Assembly: GCA_013400975.1 (NCBI GenBank)
Contig: WBMZ01012087.1
Location: forward strand, 1-64,000
Source: Atrichornis clamosus
Lineage: Eukaryota; Chordata; Aves; Passeriformes; Menuridae
Direction: 5' to 3'
DNA: 64,000 nucleotides
Below are positions 45,761-59,000 of this stretch, piece by piece. The notes below the pieces were generated by a model. The model was not told the DNA's origin and did no database searches. It saw only the letters and a list, made by a program, of their open reading frames with translations. The translations under genes and the position numbers were made by a program. Position 1 is the first letter of the stretch, and each line of letters opens with the position of its first letter.

Positions 45761-47379
45761 CGAGGCCCTGCTAAGGCTGGCATAGGGAAGTGTGGCATTG
45801 CTGGGTGCTGGGACAGCCCCATGGCACTGCTTGTGATGGCACTTTGTGTCTGGTCTCAGTGGTGGCAAACGGAGTGACCGGAGTGTTTCAAAGCATCCAC
45901 TTGAAGTACCAGATTGAGTTACGGAGGTGTGGAGCTGTGACCAACCGGAGTAAAGACAAAGTGTTCGAGTAACGTGCCCTCTGGATACCTTCACTATTAA
46001 AAAATAAAAGCAATGAGAAGAAGGATTGTTAACTCTCGCCAAATGCTGGCTTGAACAAAGAAAAAGGCTCATGCTGTTCCTCCTAAAATTCACTTACTTC
46101 CAGTTATCTTAAAATTTTCATGTCACATAATAGCTTTAAAATACCTTCTGAATGCATTAGACTCTCTAGGTGCTTAGAAAATATTGCAGAATAATAACAC
46201 GAAATGACCAAGCATTGAGCATTCCCACTGGAAAGGAGCAGTTGGCCCAAGCTGGTGCTTGTGTTCATCTTAACCCTGATGTACGACCAGCCCTCCACCA
46301 TAATTCTATCAAGAGATGGTAAGTTGCCTAGCAATGTGCTGACTGCAGAGGGTACGTGTCGAGCTAATTCAGTTTTTGTTCTCGTTTTCCTTGAGAGTTC
46401 AGCTTAAAGGAGTGATCCTTTCTGCGGCTGCAGCAAGAGCCACTTCTCGGCGGTCTCTCTTGTTCCCCACTCGAGTGTCCTTGGTGATGTCAGGAATTCA
46501 TTCACCGTCGTACGTGTTTTAAAAGTTTCCAGCTTATTGAGTAACCAAATATGGTTTCTGCTGATTGTGTTGACTGAATATGTAGGGCCCTTCGAAGAGG
46601 CCAGGGTTTTACTTAAAGCAGAGCGTTTAGTTGTATACCATTTTATGGCAGGCAAAGGTCAGCCAGGGTAAGCAGCCAGAACAGTAAATTGCCTCGTTGC
46701 AGCACCTCGGAAAATGAGACAGAAAGATATGGCAAAAGGTTTTAACAAATTGCTCATAGTTACAAATTTTTAAAGCCGAGGAGCTGGTGCTGTGTACGTT
46801 TTTAAATTGGAGATAACCATGCTTGTACGATAAATTGGGTTAGGAGTGGAACAAATCAAAATAATGGGGTGGTACGAAAAGCCTGGTGGTGCTGCCAGCG
46901 GGGCTTGGCACATCAGGAACCTCCCATGTCCCTGCCCTTCCCACCCTGCTCTGTGGGCACCTTTCCTTGTAACAGTGCCCTGCTCCCCCCTCAGTCCTCT
47001 CCTCTGGCTCCTGCTTGCACTGAGGGCTGTATCTGCCCACGGTGTTTCTTGTGATAACCGGGGAGCAAGAGCCAAAGGGGTTTGTCCGCAGCTGCGGGGC
47101 AGGGGTGGGTTCCCCCAGGCTGCGCCAACCCAGATGTGTGCCAGTGGCGTGGGGGGGCTGGGGGGAGTTCCAGGAGCTGAGCCCAGCATCCCCCAGCAGA
47201 GCTGCTGGGAGGGAGGGGTGGCAGCAGCCTGGAGGTGTCACTTCTGTCCTCCCAGGATCTCCCTTGCTCCTTACAGCATCAGTGGCAACAGAAAGACTTC
47301 GTTTTTCTGAAACTTTTCTGTCCGTGGAACTTTCTCTGTGGCAGGGGGAGGAGAGAAGAAGTAATTTTAACAATTTAAT
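45761..47379. other. Noncoding DNA with candidate blocks at 46090-46340 and 46470-46720
   Basis: Two moderately AT-rich, complex blocks (46090-46340 and 46470-46720) retain CpGs such as gtcgtacgtg near 46506. The GC-rich stretch 46900-47280 carries overlapping open frames on both strands (up to 203 codons, minus, 46840-47451) without any recognised domain; they are not called. Confidence 0.35.
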
Positions 47380-48180
47380 AAAGTACATAATGTAAGTTTT
47401 ATAAGCTGGTGTGAATGCTCCTAAGTATTTTGGTCTTTTTTCATAACACAATGAACCTAATATTGGTAAAAATACAGATCTTAGCTGCCACCATAAAGAG
47501 AGGCTAGATTTAATAAACAGTTATGAATGTTGGCAGCTGCCTATCAGATTGTATAACATCGGCTATAGCACATGAAGACAGTGTCAACTTACATTTTATC
47601 TCAGAAGTATTTTCAAAGCATTTATTTTGCTTTCTCTTGAGTCCTTAACCTAATTCAAGTTATATAATTGGCGGAATATTTTTCCACACCGCTAATTGGC
47701 TGGGTGCCAGCGTGGAAACCATTGTATGACTTGATGATGATCAGGAATTAACATGACATTTGCGTGGTGGTAATGGAATACATTAGTAATGTAATTCATG
47801 ACTGTAAGAAAGAGACCATCATCTCCCACCTCTGATCAGCAGGAGGGGCTGGGAGGATGATGAAATGCTCCCAGCAGGCACCTCACAGCAGTGGCTGGCC
47901 AATCTCGATGTCAAATTTAGTTTTAAATTCTTCAGACAAAGCTGTAATGCTTACCAATTAATTACTACAAATGTCAATTAAAAATCTACCAAATAATGCA
48001 GTAAGATTAAATTTCAATTAAAAAAATTACATTTAACAAGGAAGATACAACATTATTTTAATGAATTCTGCTGAAGGTGACAGTTTATCTAGATATATTT
48101 ATACCGTGTAGGTGGATCTAAATTCATTGGATGATGTTAACCATGCTACTCAGTGTACATGTTAGTTTTGAAAATTATTT
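47380..48180. promoter_or_regulatory. AT-rich candidate noncoding element cluster
   Basis: An 800-bp AT-rich stretch with high complexity, no homopolymers longer than seven, and few CpGs. It includes gccaccataaagagaggc (47488), an aattggcgg...aattggctgg pair at about 47667 and 47694, and dense TAAT cores at 47955-48070. The texture is that of long conserved enhancers, but no alignment is available. Confidence 0.35.
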
Positions 48181-51100
48181 CCACTTTGGCTATGTCCTGG
48201 AGGAGCTGGGGCATCAGGGGGCATTTCTCATCACCAGGAGAAAGGAGAATTTCATGCCTTCTCAGTAAGAAAATCTTCTCACACCTAAATTGAAGGCTTT
48301 ATTGTAGAATTCTCTCCTGACCAAATCTGTGGTATTTTTCATTGCTTTATATTTAGAAAAACAAATTGAGAATTTTTGTTGTGGTGGTAGAACAAACCCT
48401 GACTTTTCTATGTCTACAGTGATTTCTTGGGACAGTTTTTCCGGTAATCTATTTTATTATACAAATAATACTGATTATTCCAGTAAATCACATAATAGGA
48501 AACGATTTCGCTTTTCCTGTGAGGGTGGTGAACTTTAAGTCCTGAGCAAAACTTTTATCTGCAAGGCTTCACCCTGGCTTGGTAGAGGTTGTGGATGCAC
48601 GATTAAAATCACCTGTTTGATACTTGAGATGCTTTAAGCAACGTTTTGAACCAGGAGTGGCACAGCGGAGATGCCGTGGGGTGCGTGAACTTGTGAGTTT
48701 GCAAGAGTGTGTGTGACAGACGCTTGTAAACCACCTGTACCCTCTCGGATGCAGAGTGCTAACAGTGCAAAGTGGGGTCTGCAGCTGGAGTTTCGTGTGG
48801 CAGCAGCTGTGTTTTTATTGCACAGGGCAGTTCTTAGGCTGTTGGAGATGGAGGTGCTGGTGCTTTGGGAAGGCATGAGAGCCTGCAGTCACTGGCGTGG
48901 CACAGGGGCAGAGCTGGGCTGTGCAAGTGGCTATCTTGGTATTAAAGAATTTATGAGCCAAGGCCTCTAAGTATTAGCTGAAGAGTATTTTATCAGCTTC
49001 CTTGAGCTCCTTTTCTGTGAGCTTTTAGTATGTTTTCACACCGTCACGTCTAGGTAAGAGGGAAGACATAATTGAAGAAGCAGATTTTATGTGTCAAGCC
49101 AGCATGGGAAAAAATCCCTCTCAGGGACCAGAAGCTCCTTTTCCATGGCACTGTTGTGTCTGGAGCTATCGAATTTCAGCAGGTTTTAACTTAAAATAAA
49201 ATATTTTAAAAATACAATGTGCATGCAGAAAATCAGAGAAGCCAAACAACTGCTCATGGCAGGTTAAAGTAATGATATTGCCTTTAGTAGACAGGTCCCT
49301 TGGATGCTGCTCATGCTTTGCCCACTGGTGGGTGAATGCAGTGAGCATGATCTGTCTCACAGCTGCAATTCAGATACCTTTGGGTATTGGTAACAGCTTT
49401 ACAGGATCGTTGCTGCTTTGTGCTATTATCTGATATAACTATCACCAGCAGGAGATGGGAGACAGCCTTTTTTTTCCTGTAAGGGCCTCAGAAATGGATG
49501 ATGTAGAAGTGTAAGAGCAGTGGAAACATTTTCTCACCAGTCCTCACAGACAGAAAGGTGATGGAGAGAAAGTTAGAGCAAGGCAGAATCATTTCCTTAC
49601 CAGCAGCCAGAAAGCTTTAGATGAGGAGGCAGAGAGGGAAGAGTGGGAGCACATAACATCTTTCTTCCAGGAGATAATGGTGTGAGGAGCTTGTGGGTTT
49701 GGGGCAGCCACTGGTCACACAATTAGGTGGCAGCTGGAACTCCTGCTCTTAAAAATCCATCTTTCCATCTTTCAGCTCTACACAGGACCAGTCATTTCCT
49801 GATTTGAGCCCCAGGGGGAAGCTCTTGCTCTGGTTGTTGTTTGAGAAGAGGTGTGTGTGGTACAGCAGGAACAGAACACCTTCTGTATCCCAGGTTCTGC
49901 TGCTCCCGTGAGGTGCTTGTGCCCATCCCAAGCACTCGTGGTGTCTGGACTTGTCACTGGGGTGGGCACATGAACCTTGTGTCCATCCTGAGGGCGTGGG
50001 GTGGTGTCTGGTCTCCTCTTGAGTTCCTACAGGTGAAGATTTCTGCCTTTGGTGGGGAAATGCTTTGCTCTTTCTGTAAGAGTTGGCCAGACATCTTGAA
50101 GGAAAATCGTCTTGACTTTGGAGGAAATATTTATATCTCTTTGGGTTTTTCCCTTTTTTTTCCTTAGTGTAGGGTTATGTCAGCTATATTACACTGAGGG
50201 AACACTGAGCTGGGGGAGGAAACTTAAATAAGCTGCCCTTGTATCGCCAGTTTATTCCCAGCTTTCATCCAGTGATTTACATGCCATCTGAAATAAAAAT
50301 ACCCAGACTTCAGTAGTTTGTTTACCTTTGCTGATGTCACTGTGGGGTGACCTGAGGAGATGTAAAAACTGTTCTCACTCTGACATTTGCATGAGCCGCG
50401 AGGTTGGGTGAGAGGAGACAGACGCTGTGCAAAGTGAAAAGGCAACAGGGTTTATTAAGTCTTCGTCTTACCGTGGTTTATAATATTTAGACAAAAGCAA
50501 ATATCTCCAGGGAGGGCTTATGAACTGAGAGGCTAGAGAAAGCTCTATGAGCTGATGGCAGATTCTGTCCTCATCAGGTGGGGTTGGGTGGTGGGGTGCT
50601 GGAAGTGAGGAGGGGGCTGCGAGGGTCTGGCGCACAGGGAGGTCCTGGATTGCTGCTTCAGGAGGAGGATGTGGACTTAAAGCACTTGTGTAGGACAAAG
50701 TCTTTGTACTGTCATCGTGATAGTGCTCCAGGGGAAAACAGCCTGAAATACTCTTTGTCTTCATTAATGCTTCTTCCCATCAGAGCCTTAAGAGATCGTT
50801 CTCACGTTCAGATATACAAGGAAACCGAATATAGGGTTGTTTGTCATGAAAATCCCATTTATATACAGCGGCTGTAAAATCCCAGATGCTGAGTGTAGAG
50901 GGAGGCTGCTCTGTCATCAGCCAGGCGAGGGGAGAGTTGACTATAAAACCAGGCTGTAATTCCCTCTTGACAGGGGTGTGGTGGTTGTGTCTTCAAACAA
51001 CTTCAAGAGCCTGCCCTGCCAAGCCTTTATGGATTTTGTTCTCACAAGCCAGGTACTAGATAAGTCTGAGCAAGGAGATAGATACAGATATAGATATATA

Positions 51101-51639
51101 TGAAAGGGAGACCTTTGCTCTAGGAAAATATCCATCATTGCTTTTTAAAGTGTGGTTCAGGATTTCAGTGCAGAGCATCCAAAGTGTTTGGGGTCCTTTT
51201 CTCACAAAGGAGGTGCCGTGGGCCTGGGGCTGCTCTTGACATCTCCCAAGCATTCAATATCCCCTTGATCCCAGGGCAGCAGGATGTGACCCTCACAGAA
51301 AGACAGATGGCGTTGGGGAGATTGAGGCTTATTGTTTTCAGCAGAGCTCTACTGGAACCAATAAAGTTGCTGCCACCACTGCTCGGAGCAAAAGTGGCTA
51401 CAGCTGAACAAGAGACGCAAAATTATCAATTAAAAAAGACATAGCCAAGCCCATTATTTTACTGTTGAAAAAGCATCTTCCTTCCCAGTCTTGTTTTTCC
51501 CCACATGGAGTGAATCTTTGGGATATTAATGATCCACTGTCATGTTTGTTTAACATATTTTTTTGACAATGCCTTTTTAGGGTCAAAGCCTGAAGTTTTC
51601 CTCCATGTGTTTCAGCTAGGGAAAACTCCCAGTGTCTCA
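48181..51639. other. Noncoding DNA
   Basis: The stretch 48330-48520 is AT-rich with moderate order. The rest is mixed or purine-rich (49500-49680). A perfect POU octamer (ATTTGCAT) lies at 50385-50392. GATA/TATA simple repeat lies at 51076-51101. No gene, RNA or mobile element is supported. Confidence 0.35.
51076..51101. repeat. Imperfect GATA/AT microsatellite
   Basis: gagatagatacagatatagatatatat-type run built from GATA and TA units. Simple sequence. Confidence 0.8.
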
Positions 51640-52660
51640 AAGGGGCCTCTTCTGAAATAAATGAAGACTAATTTTTCTCTACTTAATTGGGAATTTCATC
51701 CGAATAAACAAGAGAAAGGCCCAGGCTTTGTTTATATTAAGTATAAAATGCTGTCCTGCTGAACAATTGAGTTGCTGCTGGTGGGCTGGCTCTTACCCAT
51801 GAATTTGGTGGCCAGAGCCCTCCACAATGGCTCAGTTCTCCTGTGGACCACTGTGACCCCATGGTCTCCTGCCTTCCTGCCTCATCCCTCTCTTTTCCTG
51901 GACCACTGCAGGCACTTGGCCACGGCTTGATGAGCTAAAGACAGTGTCATTTTTGGAGATTTGGCCTTAACCTGAAATTTCCATGTTTTTGTGGGTTTAA
52001 GTCAAACCTTAATACTACTTCAGCATAATGTTTTTGTGGTTTAATGTTCTTACAGTTTTTTACAGTGTTTCTTTTAAATTCTGTCACTGAAGTGTATGAG
52101 AGTTGACAAGTGTAAATATGTAGTTAGACAATTTTAAAAGTGTATTATTTACTGATCGACCATAATGGCTCCAAAGGAACCATTATACTCAATCATATCA
52201 TGTCACTCTGTGGCACTTATTATGATGGTAATATGGATATGCATATTATTTTTTTTAAAGCATGAGGAGTGTTATTGTGCATGTGCAAAAGCTGTTTTTA
52301 ATTGTCAGTAATGCTCTGAGCTTTTTTTAATACCAAGAATTTAAACCACCTATGGCTACCAGCCTGCAAATCATGGAAGCAAAAATCCATGTCTTCAGCG
52401 GGATGGAAAAAGCCACGCTTGATATTTACAGCAATGTGACTGTGCATCTCCTTAATGTGGCTCTTTTCTAGCTTTATTAGATCCGAGGGCAACCTAGAAC
52501 CCTAACCTGAGAGCTTGGCAGGTAAAAGCTTTCCATTTTATCTCTGCAGCTTTCATCTGCTCCTGTAAGCTCTTTCCCTGACTTCCTAATTGTGTTTGCA
52601 ACATTAGCAAATGGCTGGTCTGAAAATACCACGCAGTGCAAGTCATGTTAATTCAGGGAC
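51640..52660. promoter_or_regulatory. AT-rich candidate noncoding elements
   Basis: Two blocks stand out, 51640-51770 and 51990-52300. The second contains the 25-bp imperfect palindrome listed separately. A third, 52480-52660, has a Y-rich stretch and a caagtcatgttaattcagg segment. No coding frame is supported. Function is inferred. Confidence 0.3.
52162..52186. repeat. Near-perfect 25-bp hairpin palindrome
   Basis: Arms ataatggctcc (52162-52172) and ggaaccattat (52176-52186) are complementary at 10 of 11 positions around an AAA loop. The core CCAAAGG resembles one half of an SRF CArG-like or dimeric factor site only loosely, so I do not assign a factor. Confidence 0.8.
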
Positions 52661-55439
52661 CTTTTCTCTTTAAGGTGTCACAGAAGATGTCTTTTTGTAG
52701 CACTGGGGTAGAGAAAGAAGGAGAGAAGGCAGAATGAGAGCAGAATGTGAACACTGAACCATGTAAAATAAAAGAAAGAGACAAGCAGAGAGCTGGGAGG
52801 GCTAAATATGCTCCAGCCTTTCCGAAGAGCTGGTTTCAGGAGAGAGAGAGAGGCAAGAGAGCATAAGCAGTAGCTTGCTTGCTAGAAAATGTCTTTTGTG
52901 GAGAAGATGGGAGGAGAGTTTGAGTTTTAATGACTGGAGGTGAGGAGCTAAGGTTCGAATTTGGCATGGCGTACGGCAAATCGATTGCGGAGCAATAATT
53001 AGAGAGAGGAGGAGGAATCAGAAGTGTTTCTTAACTTAGAAACAAGGATGTGACTGGCTGCTGGCTGTTGCTACTTGGAAGCAGGTAAAAAAGAAAGGAA
53101 TCTGTTGGGCAAAGCCCTCGCTGCAGAAGACACAATGAAGGTGAAGTTTGTGGCTATTGAAGAGAGATGTGGGAGAGGAAAACCCAACGTTGTCCAGGAG
53201 CTCTCCGTCATCCAGCAGGGCAGTGGTCCCTCTGGAGGAGCTGCAGGGCTGCCCTGGGACCGGGTGTTCCCCGGGTGTGTCAGCGGGAGAGCCTCCCATT
53301 GGAAATGCATTTTGCTTTAAATATGGAAGATTAACCATCAGATGGTAGAATGAGCCAACTTTGAATAGTTCAGGAGTAGAAGGACACATACAAATTTTGA
53401 ACTGGTAGCAGTCAGATTTCCTTGCAACAGTTTTTAAATGAATAAAAGTAACAAATACTTTATGTTCTTTTGGATTTTGGTTTGTTTTTTTTTTTTTTGC
53501 TAATTCTGCAGTAATTCTAACTTGTTTCTCTTTCTGAAATTGTATTAAAGCCAGTTGTCTTCTTGAGAAATACTGAACAAAAAACATAAAAGCAAGTAAA
53601 TGTACTCTTAGTGTTTCTGTCCTTGACCTAGATAAACAACTGTATAGTCAGGCTCAGCTTTGAGTCTTACGTTTGTGAAAAGTCTAGGGCGAGTTGAGCT
53701 TAACTATTTCTTTTGAGATGCTTCCTGGTTAGAAAAGTTACTTGTTGAAGTCTCATCACCCAAAATATAAAATATTGGTGCTGTTCCTGCTGTGATCACT
53801 AGTTTAATGTTCTGAATCAATTGTATAACTGCTGGTTTGTATAAGAAGATGGAATTTATGAAGCTACAGTGCATTTGTACACACACATGCACTAGCACAC
53901 AACACTTGTTGATGATTCAGAGAAGGAGTAGAGTAATTCAGCTCTTGGACTGCCTCACGTGTGATTGGCTTCCTTTCTGGGGGACTTATTTTAGGGAAAA
54001 ATCAATGTCAACTGAAAAACATTCCATTCTGAAAAGACAAAAATTCCCCTACTTGTGAAAATGTGTCTTGGCAGCTGATTTAACTTATGATACAAGATTT
54101 AACACTTTTCACTAAACATGAATTTTTTACCATGGCAACAGCTACGTTACGGGCCACATGTTGGAGACTTGCATGTTGTTGCAGAAACTTGTAGCTCACC
54201 ACATTTAGCCGAGTCCTTGTTTCCACCGGCAGAAGGAGCCCACTCCTGCAGCTGTGTTGGGCATGGATCTCCTGGCAGGGCCCGTGGGCATCCCCCTGCC
54301 CCCAGCAAGGTGGTGCTCTGTCAGGTGTACCGTGGGGTGACGTCTAGGCACTTCATGACAGAATAACCCAATAAAGACCGTGTGTTCACCTCCAGTCTGC
54401 CTTTCCAGCGGTGTGGTGGGAAGAGCTCTGTAAAAGTCTCGCTCCTTCAGATCCTCTCTGTTTCCTGTACCCCTCCCCACCACCCCTCGGACGCAGGCAG
54501 CCCAAACCATTTTGCCACGGGCAGTAGCGGTTCTGCCGTGTCCCCCGGCCCGGCTGCTCCTCGCCGTGCGCCCCTGGTCCTGCCTCGGCTCCTTGTCACC
54601 TCTCATTTGCGGCGGAGTGGCTTTTCAGGCGACGTTAATTGAATCATACTCATCAGGGACTTCATGAAAGCGTGACGGGCAGGCCGGAGCCCTGGCAGGT
54701 GGCAGCCCGGGTTGACAAGAGGGATGTGTGGCTGGGCCGTGCCGGCGCTCCAGAGGCGACGGGCTGGAGCTTCTGCAGAAAGTTCCTGGCTTTGGAGTTG
54801 TGAAAAGAGCAGGCCAACACGAGCAAAGTGAAAGATGGCTTCAGATGGTTGAGGTTGGGGGTTTTTTTGCCTCACACAGAACTGGGTAATCGTTCAGTAA
54901 AACTGTAAATCCTAGCTGTGAAGGACTAGGTGTGAAACAGTAAGAGGATTTGAGTTTATAGGTAATGGCAAACATCTGCAGGTACCTTGGGTAGGAGCAG
55001 TTTTATTTAATCTTACAAGTTAGGAAGAGTAAAAATTCTCTTGTTTTAGGACAAAGCTAACAAAGGGTTAGGCAGAAAGCCCTTTTCTCAGAGGTGAAAA
55101 CTTTCAATTCAGGCGTTTCTTGTACCGTTCTCTGAAGTGTCTGGTCTTGGCAATTGTTAAGGAATGACCAAGCACGTCAATGTGCCCTTCTGGGCACTGC
55201 TAGGACCTTTGCCCTTCTTCTTTCATTCAAAACACCACTGTGTAAATGAAACGAGCTATGCAAAGCAGAAACTAGACATGGTGGGGATTCTCATCCTCCT
55301 CCATCGTGCTGGGCTGTGGTGGCACAGTGGAGGGTGTCCTCTGCCCGCCCGGCGCTGCTGGTCCAATGTCCCTGGCACAGCTCCTGCTCTTGGCTCTAAG
55401 TCTGGTTTAAATCTTGGCCTTTATGTGGTGTGAATTTGC
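52661..55439. other. Noncoding DNA with a small CpG-richer patch at about 54480-54770
   Basis: A GA simple run lies at 52840-52852. The patch 54480-54770 has elevated CpG (cctcggacgcagg, ttgcggcggagtgg, caggcgacgttaat) but is short. It may be a minor island or a methylation-depleted enhancer. The 183-codon minus frame at 53036-53587 has no domain. No gene is called. Confidence 0.35.
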
Positions 55440-56090
55440 CAAGCTGTGCTGGTCCAGAACTTAAATAATTTGCTTCCCTTTTTAGCATCGTGTCTTTTAA
55501 AGGTGTTATATTTGTTTCCATTTAGCGTTAAATTAAAATTAAATGGTTCTGCTTTGTAGATGTAATAGTGTACAAATATATCTATTTTTAAATCCTTTTA
55601 GCCCATGTCTATGTGACTAAGAAAAAAGCAGCAGAGTAGGGGCCTCCAATTTTTGTTTTATTTGAATCAAACACCCTATTGGGATTTCAATTATAAGTGA
55701 ATGTTACACTTGTTTGTTACTAAGGTGACTACAGTGTCAAGGTTATGTGGATATTGTAGTATTATAAATGCAGAGATAATGCAAAAAAGAAAAATAGTTG
55801 TGTTGGCTAAACTAATCTTATTCCTATAGCATAAAGTTGCACACTGTCCTATATTTCAATTCTTGTTCTATTAAATTACCTGTTTAATAATTTGAATCTA
55901 GTGTTATTTTTATATTATATTGCAAATGTGTGACTGTGAGGTTATTTTTAAGATATATTTATTAAGGGAATGAATACAATAAGACAAGTCATTGCAGCCC
56001 ACATACAGTTCCTTGATTTCTCATTTTATGATGTTTCAATTGCATATGATTACTGAATATAAGTTTTAACTTTTATGGGGGTTCATTAGA
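55440..56090. promoter_or_regulatory. AT-rich candidate noncoding element
   Basis: About 650 bp of AT-rich, complex, nearly CpG-free sequence with many MEF2/TATA-like and TAAT motifs (ctatttttaaat, gttatttttaagat). Such blocks can be constrained distal elements or simply AT-rich neutral DNA; alignment would separate the two. Confidence 0.25.
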
Positions 56091-59000
56091 GATGCAGCTG
56101 TGTAGAGAGAGATTCAATAGAATTTGATTTTTTTTTTTTTTAAGCTCTAAAAGTGTAGTGAGATGGAGCAACTTGATGGAGCATAACTTCAAGCTTCTGT
56201 CTTTGAGCTTGGATGCACAGTTGTGGGGTGTTCAAGGGCTTAGCAGGGCTGCAGTGGAAGTTTGCTGCTGATGGGGAGAGGAAGGGCACTAACTTGAAGT
56301 CTGTGTGATTGGGGTGTGGTAGACCAGAGCATCTCAAATCAAAGGCATTGGCCTTTTTTTTCTGGAGAGAAAAAGGAGGCAGAAGAGGTGATGTTCTTGC
56401 TCAGGGCCAGGACTAGCATGAAATGCTTTGTGGTCCTGTGTGAATCAACACTCTGGTGGAGAAATATAGTTTTAGTGAATCCATGGTGTTCTCTTCTTAA
56501 TAGAGAATCTAAGTAAAATGAACTCCTCAAAAACCAATGTTGAAAGCAATCTCAGTGAGCAAATGCTGAGGAAATGACTTTTGGGGCACATTTAAAGGAA
56601 TAGATGCAGTAAATGAGTAAATTTACCCTGTGGTTAAATGCTGCAGTGCTTTATGTGAATACTAAACAGGAACATATCCCATCAACTATAGTTTTTCCAT
56701 AATTTATTAGCATAAAATATTTGTTTTTAATGCATAGGAATGTAAACATTTATAATGGAATGATCATGTCTTTCAGTAGGAGGAACCCTCTGTTCAAAAC
56801 TAATAGTGACTTCAGCTGTTTGGGGGAGAGTTATTTCATGATACAGACTATTTCTTTCCAAACATCAACTTCTCATAAGGTTGCAGACTGAGATCCAGAG
56901 CAAAGACATCCTTGTCTGGGCATTTGGTGTGTTCGTGGGAGAAAGTATCATGGGCGACTTGGATGCAAGACTTCAGAAATCTCTTCTCTGGTGATTAAAG
57001 CTGCGGCTGGGCTTGGTGTCCCTGCTTACTTTTAAGTGTTTGCTGCTGATGCTATCTCCAAGTAGGGCCTTGTGGGGCAGAAAAGCTGGATCTGCCTTGC
57101 CTTGGAGCACGAACTGTCAGCGTTATTGGGAGCCTGGTTCTTGCCTGTGGGGAGCGGAGAGGAGGGAAGGGCAGTGGCACTGCATCCGAGCAGAGCATGG
57201 ATGTGTTGGTTTCCTTCTGCCCGTAGAACATCATCCCCAGAAAAATGGTGTTCCTGGGCCATGTCACCTCCCACGGCAAAGGAAAACAGATGAAAAGCAA
57301 TGAAGCACACAATTACATAATGAAAAACAATAAAATGCATTTTCTAATATGTACTACTAGTGACTTTATTATGAAAACTAAATGCGATTACATTTCCAAG
57401 GATTGTGCTGTGTGATAAACTCCGGGGGAAAACTGAAGAACAACTTAGAAGGAGAAGACTTCTCGTTTAATATAAACCTCAGACTTTGAAGTGACACATA
57501 GCAGGGAATAAATGTCCATCATCTATCAAATGAGGTTTGAATGGTTTAGGTCACACTAGACAAACACTTCTCACCCTAAAACCTTCTTTTCATCTTCATT
57601 CATCAACAACACCTTAAGCTCGTGCCCCTCTTTTTCTTTTCCACTCTCTCAAAAAACAATAATCTACTTGATGCCTACAAATCACTCCTGGCTGGCATTC
57701 GTTAGGCGAGTTATGAGCTGTGGCTGCTGCTGCTCCCATCGGAGCTGCCTCCTGTGCAGGCAGAAGAGGGGGTTGGAGGTTTGGGAAGAGGTGGAGGAGG
57801 GAGAAGGGCTGCAGAAATGGTGGTTGTAGACAAGGGAGGCAGTGAGCAGAAAGTGCTGAGTGGGGTAAGAGGAATAACTGGCAAGGAGGATTCCTGTGTG
57901 GCAGATCCCTTTCTTGAATTGAAGATGGGAACCAGTGGACCCACTGAGGGTATTGTTGCTGTGTGTGTAACTCCCAAACAGCCAGGTCTGGAGCCTTAAA
58001 ATACGAAGGCACATCTCCATGGGCAGGCTGGAGAGGTTTGTTCTCTTCTACAGATCCCTCAAGCTGCCCTGGTGGGTGCTTAGACCCAGAAGCTCATCTT
58101 CAAATTGCTTCCTTACTCGCAGGCTAACCTACATCGTTGTGCCTTGTAATTTCTTCCTGTGGCCTCCTCTGAAGTCCTGGCTGGGCCGTGCATGAGGCAT
58201 TCAAATCACTTTTCCTAGTAGGAAACTACCTCTCTCACACGAATTCTTGTCCAATAACACCTAATTTTGATTCTTACCCTTTTCCAGCTTACAGGACTCC
58301 TCTTGGATTAATTTCCCTATGGCACAGTTTTTCCCCTTGCACTTCTTGCTTGTTCCTTCCTCACTGGTTCTTCTTTTTTCTTTCAAAGATACTTTTCTGA
58401 CTGCATCCCCAGCTGCCTGGAAGTGATTTGTTCAGCAGCTCAGTCCCCTGGTTTTCAAAGGCCACAGACTGTTCTCCCTTGTTTTCTGCCTTCCTTGTTT
58501 TTTTCTGTCATTCTGGGAAACTGTCTGGCAGACATGGCTTCCTCACAACCACTGGTTTATGTTAATCTCTGGGACTGCAGTGGACATGGATGGCAGCAAA
58601 GATCTGTTTGAAGGCAACATTTTGTCTGGAAATTTCAGTAAACCTGGCAAGGGGAGCTTGTTGGGAGGGCAGAGACAGACTAGGGGAGAGAAGTCAGCAT
58701 GATTGCAGTATAAGTTGCTGTTTTTTCACCATCTCCATTTTAAACATTGCTTCATCTTGTCCTAATGTGGGGTTTGGGTGATGCCACCATCTGTGGTGTT
58801 GTGGCCCAGCATCAGGGAGCACAGGAGAGGTCTGTCACCCACCCAGCCCATCACTGGCATCTTGGAGTCGCTGTCCCATGCTCAGCACACCCTCAGTGCA
58901 TTCTCAAGGGAACTCTGGGTATCATTACTCTTTGAAAATTGTCACAGTGATGTAAAATCCTCAGAGTGTGGCTGGCAGTGGGGTGGGGGAGCTCCAGGTG

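Noticed and set aside
46840..47451. 203-codon minus-strand open frame with overlapping 139- and 154-codon frames
   Set aside because: Frames on both strands overlap in a GC-rich, stop-poor stretch. The peptides are proline/serine/arginine-rich without domain motifs.
53036..53587. 183-codon minus-strand open frame
   Set aside because: Reads through a poly-T tract as lysines and has no domain or splice support.
54300..54420. Possible LTR end (aataaagaccgtgtgttc-type motif)
   Set aside because: A lone polyadenylation-like word without a partner LTR, primer-binding site or retroviral frame.
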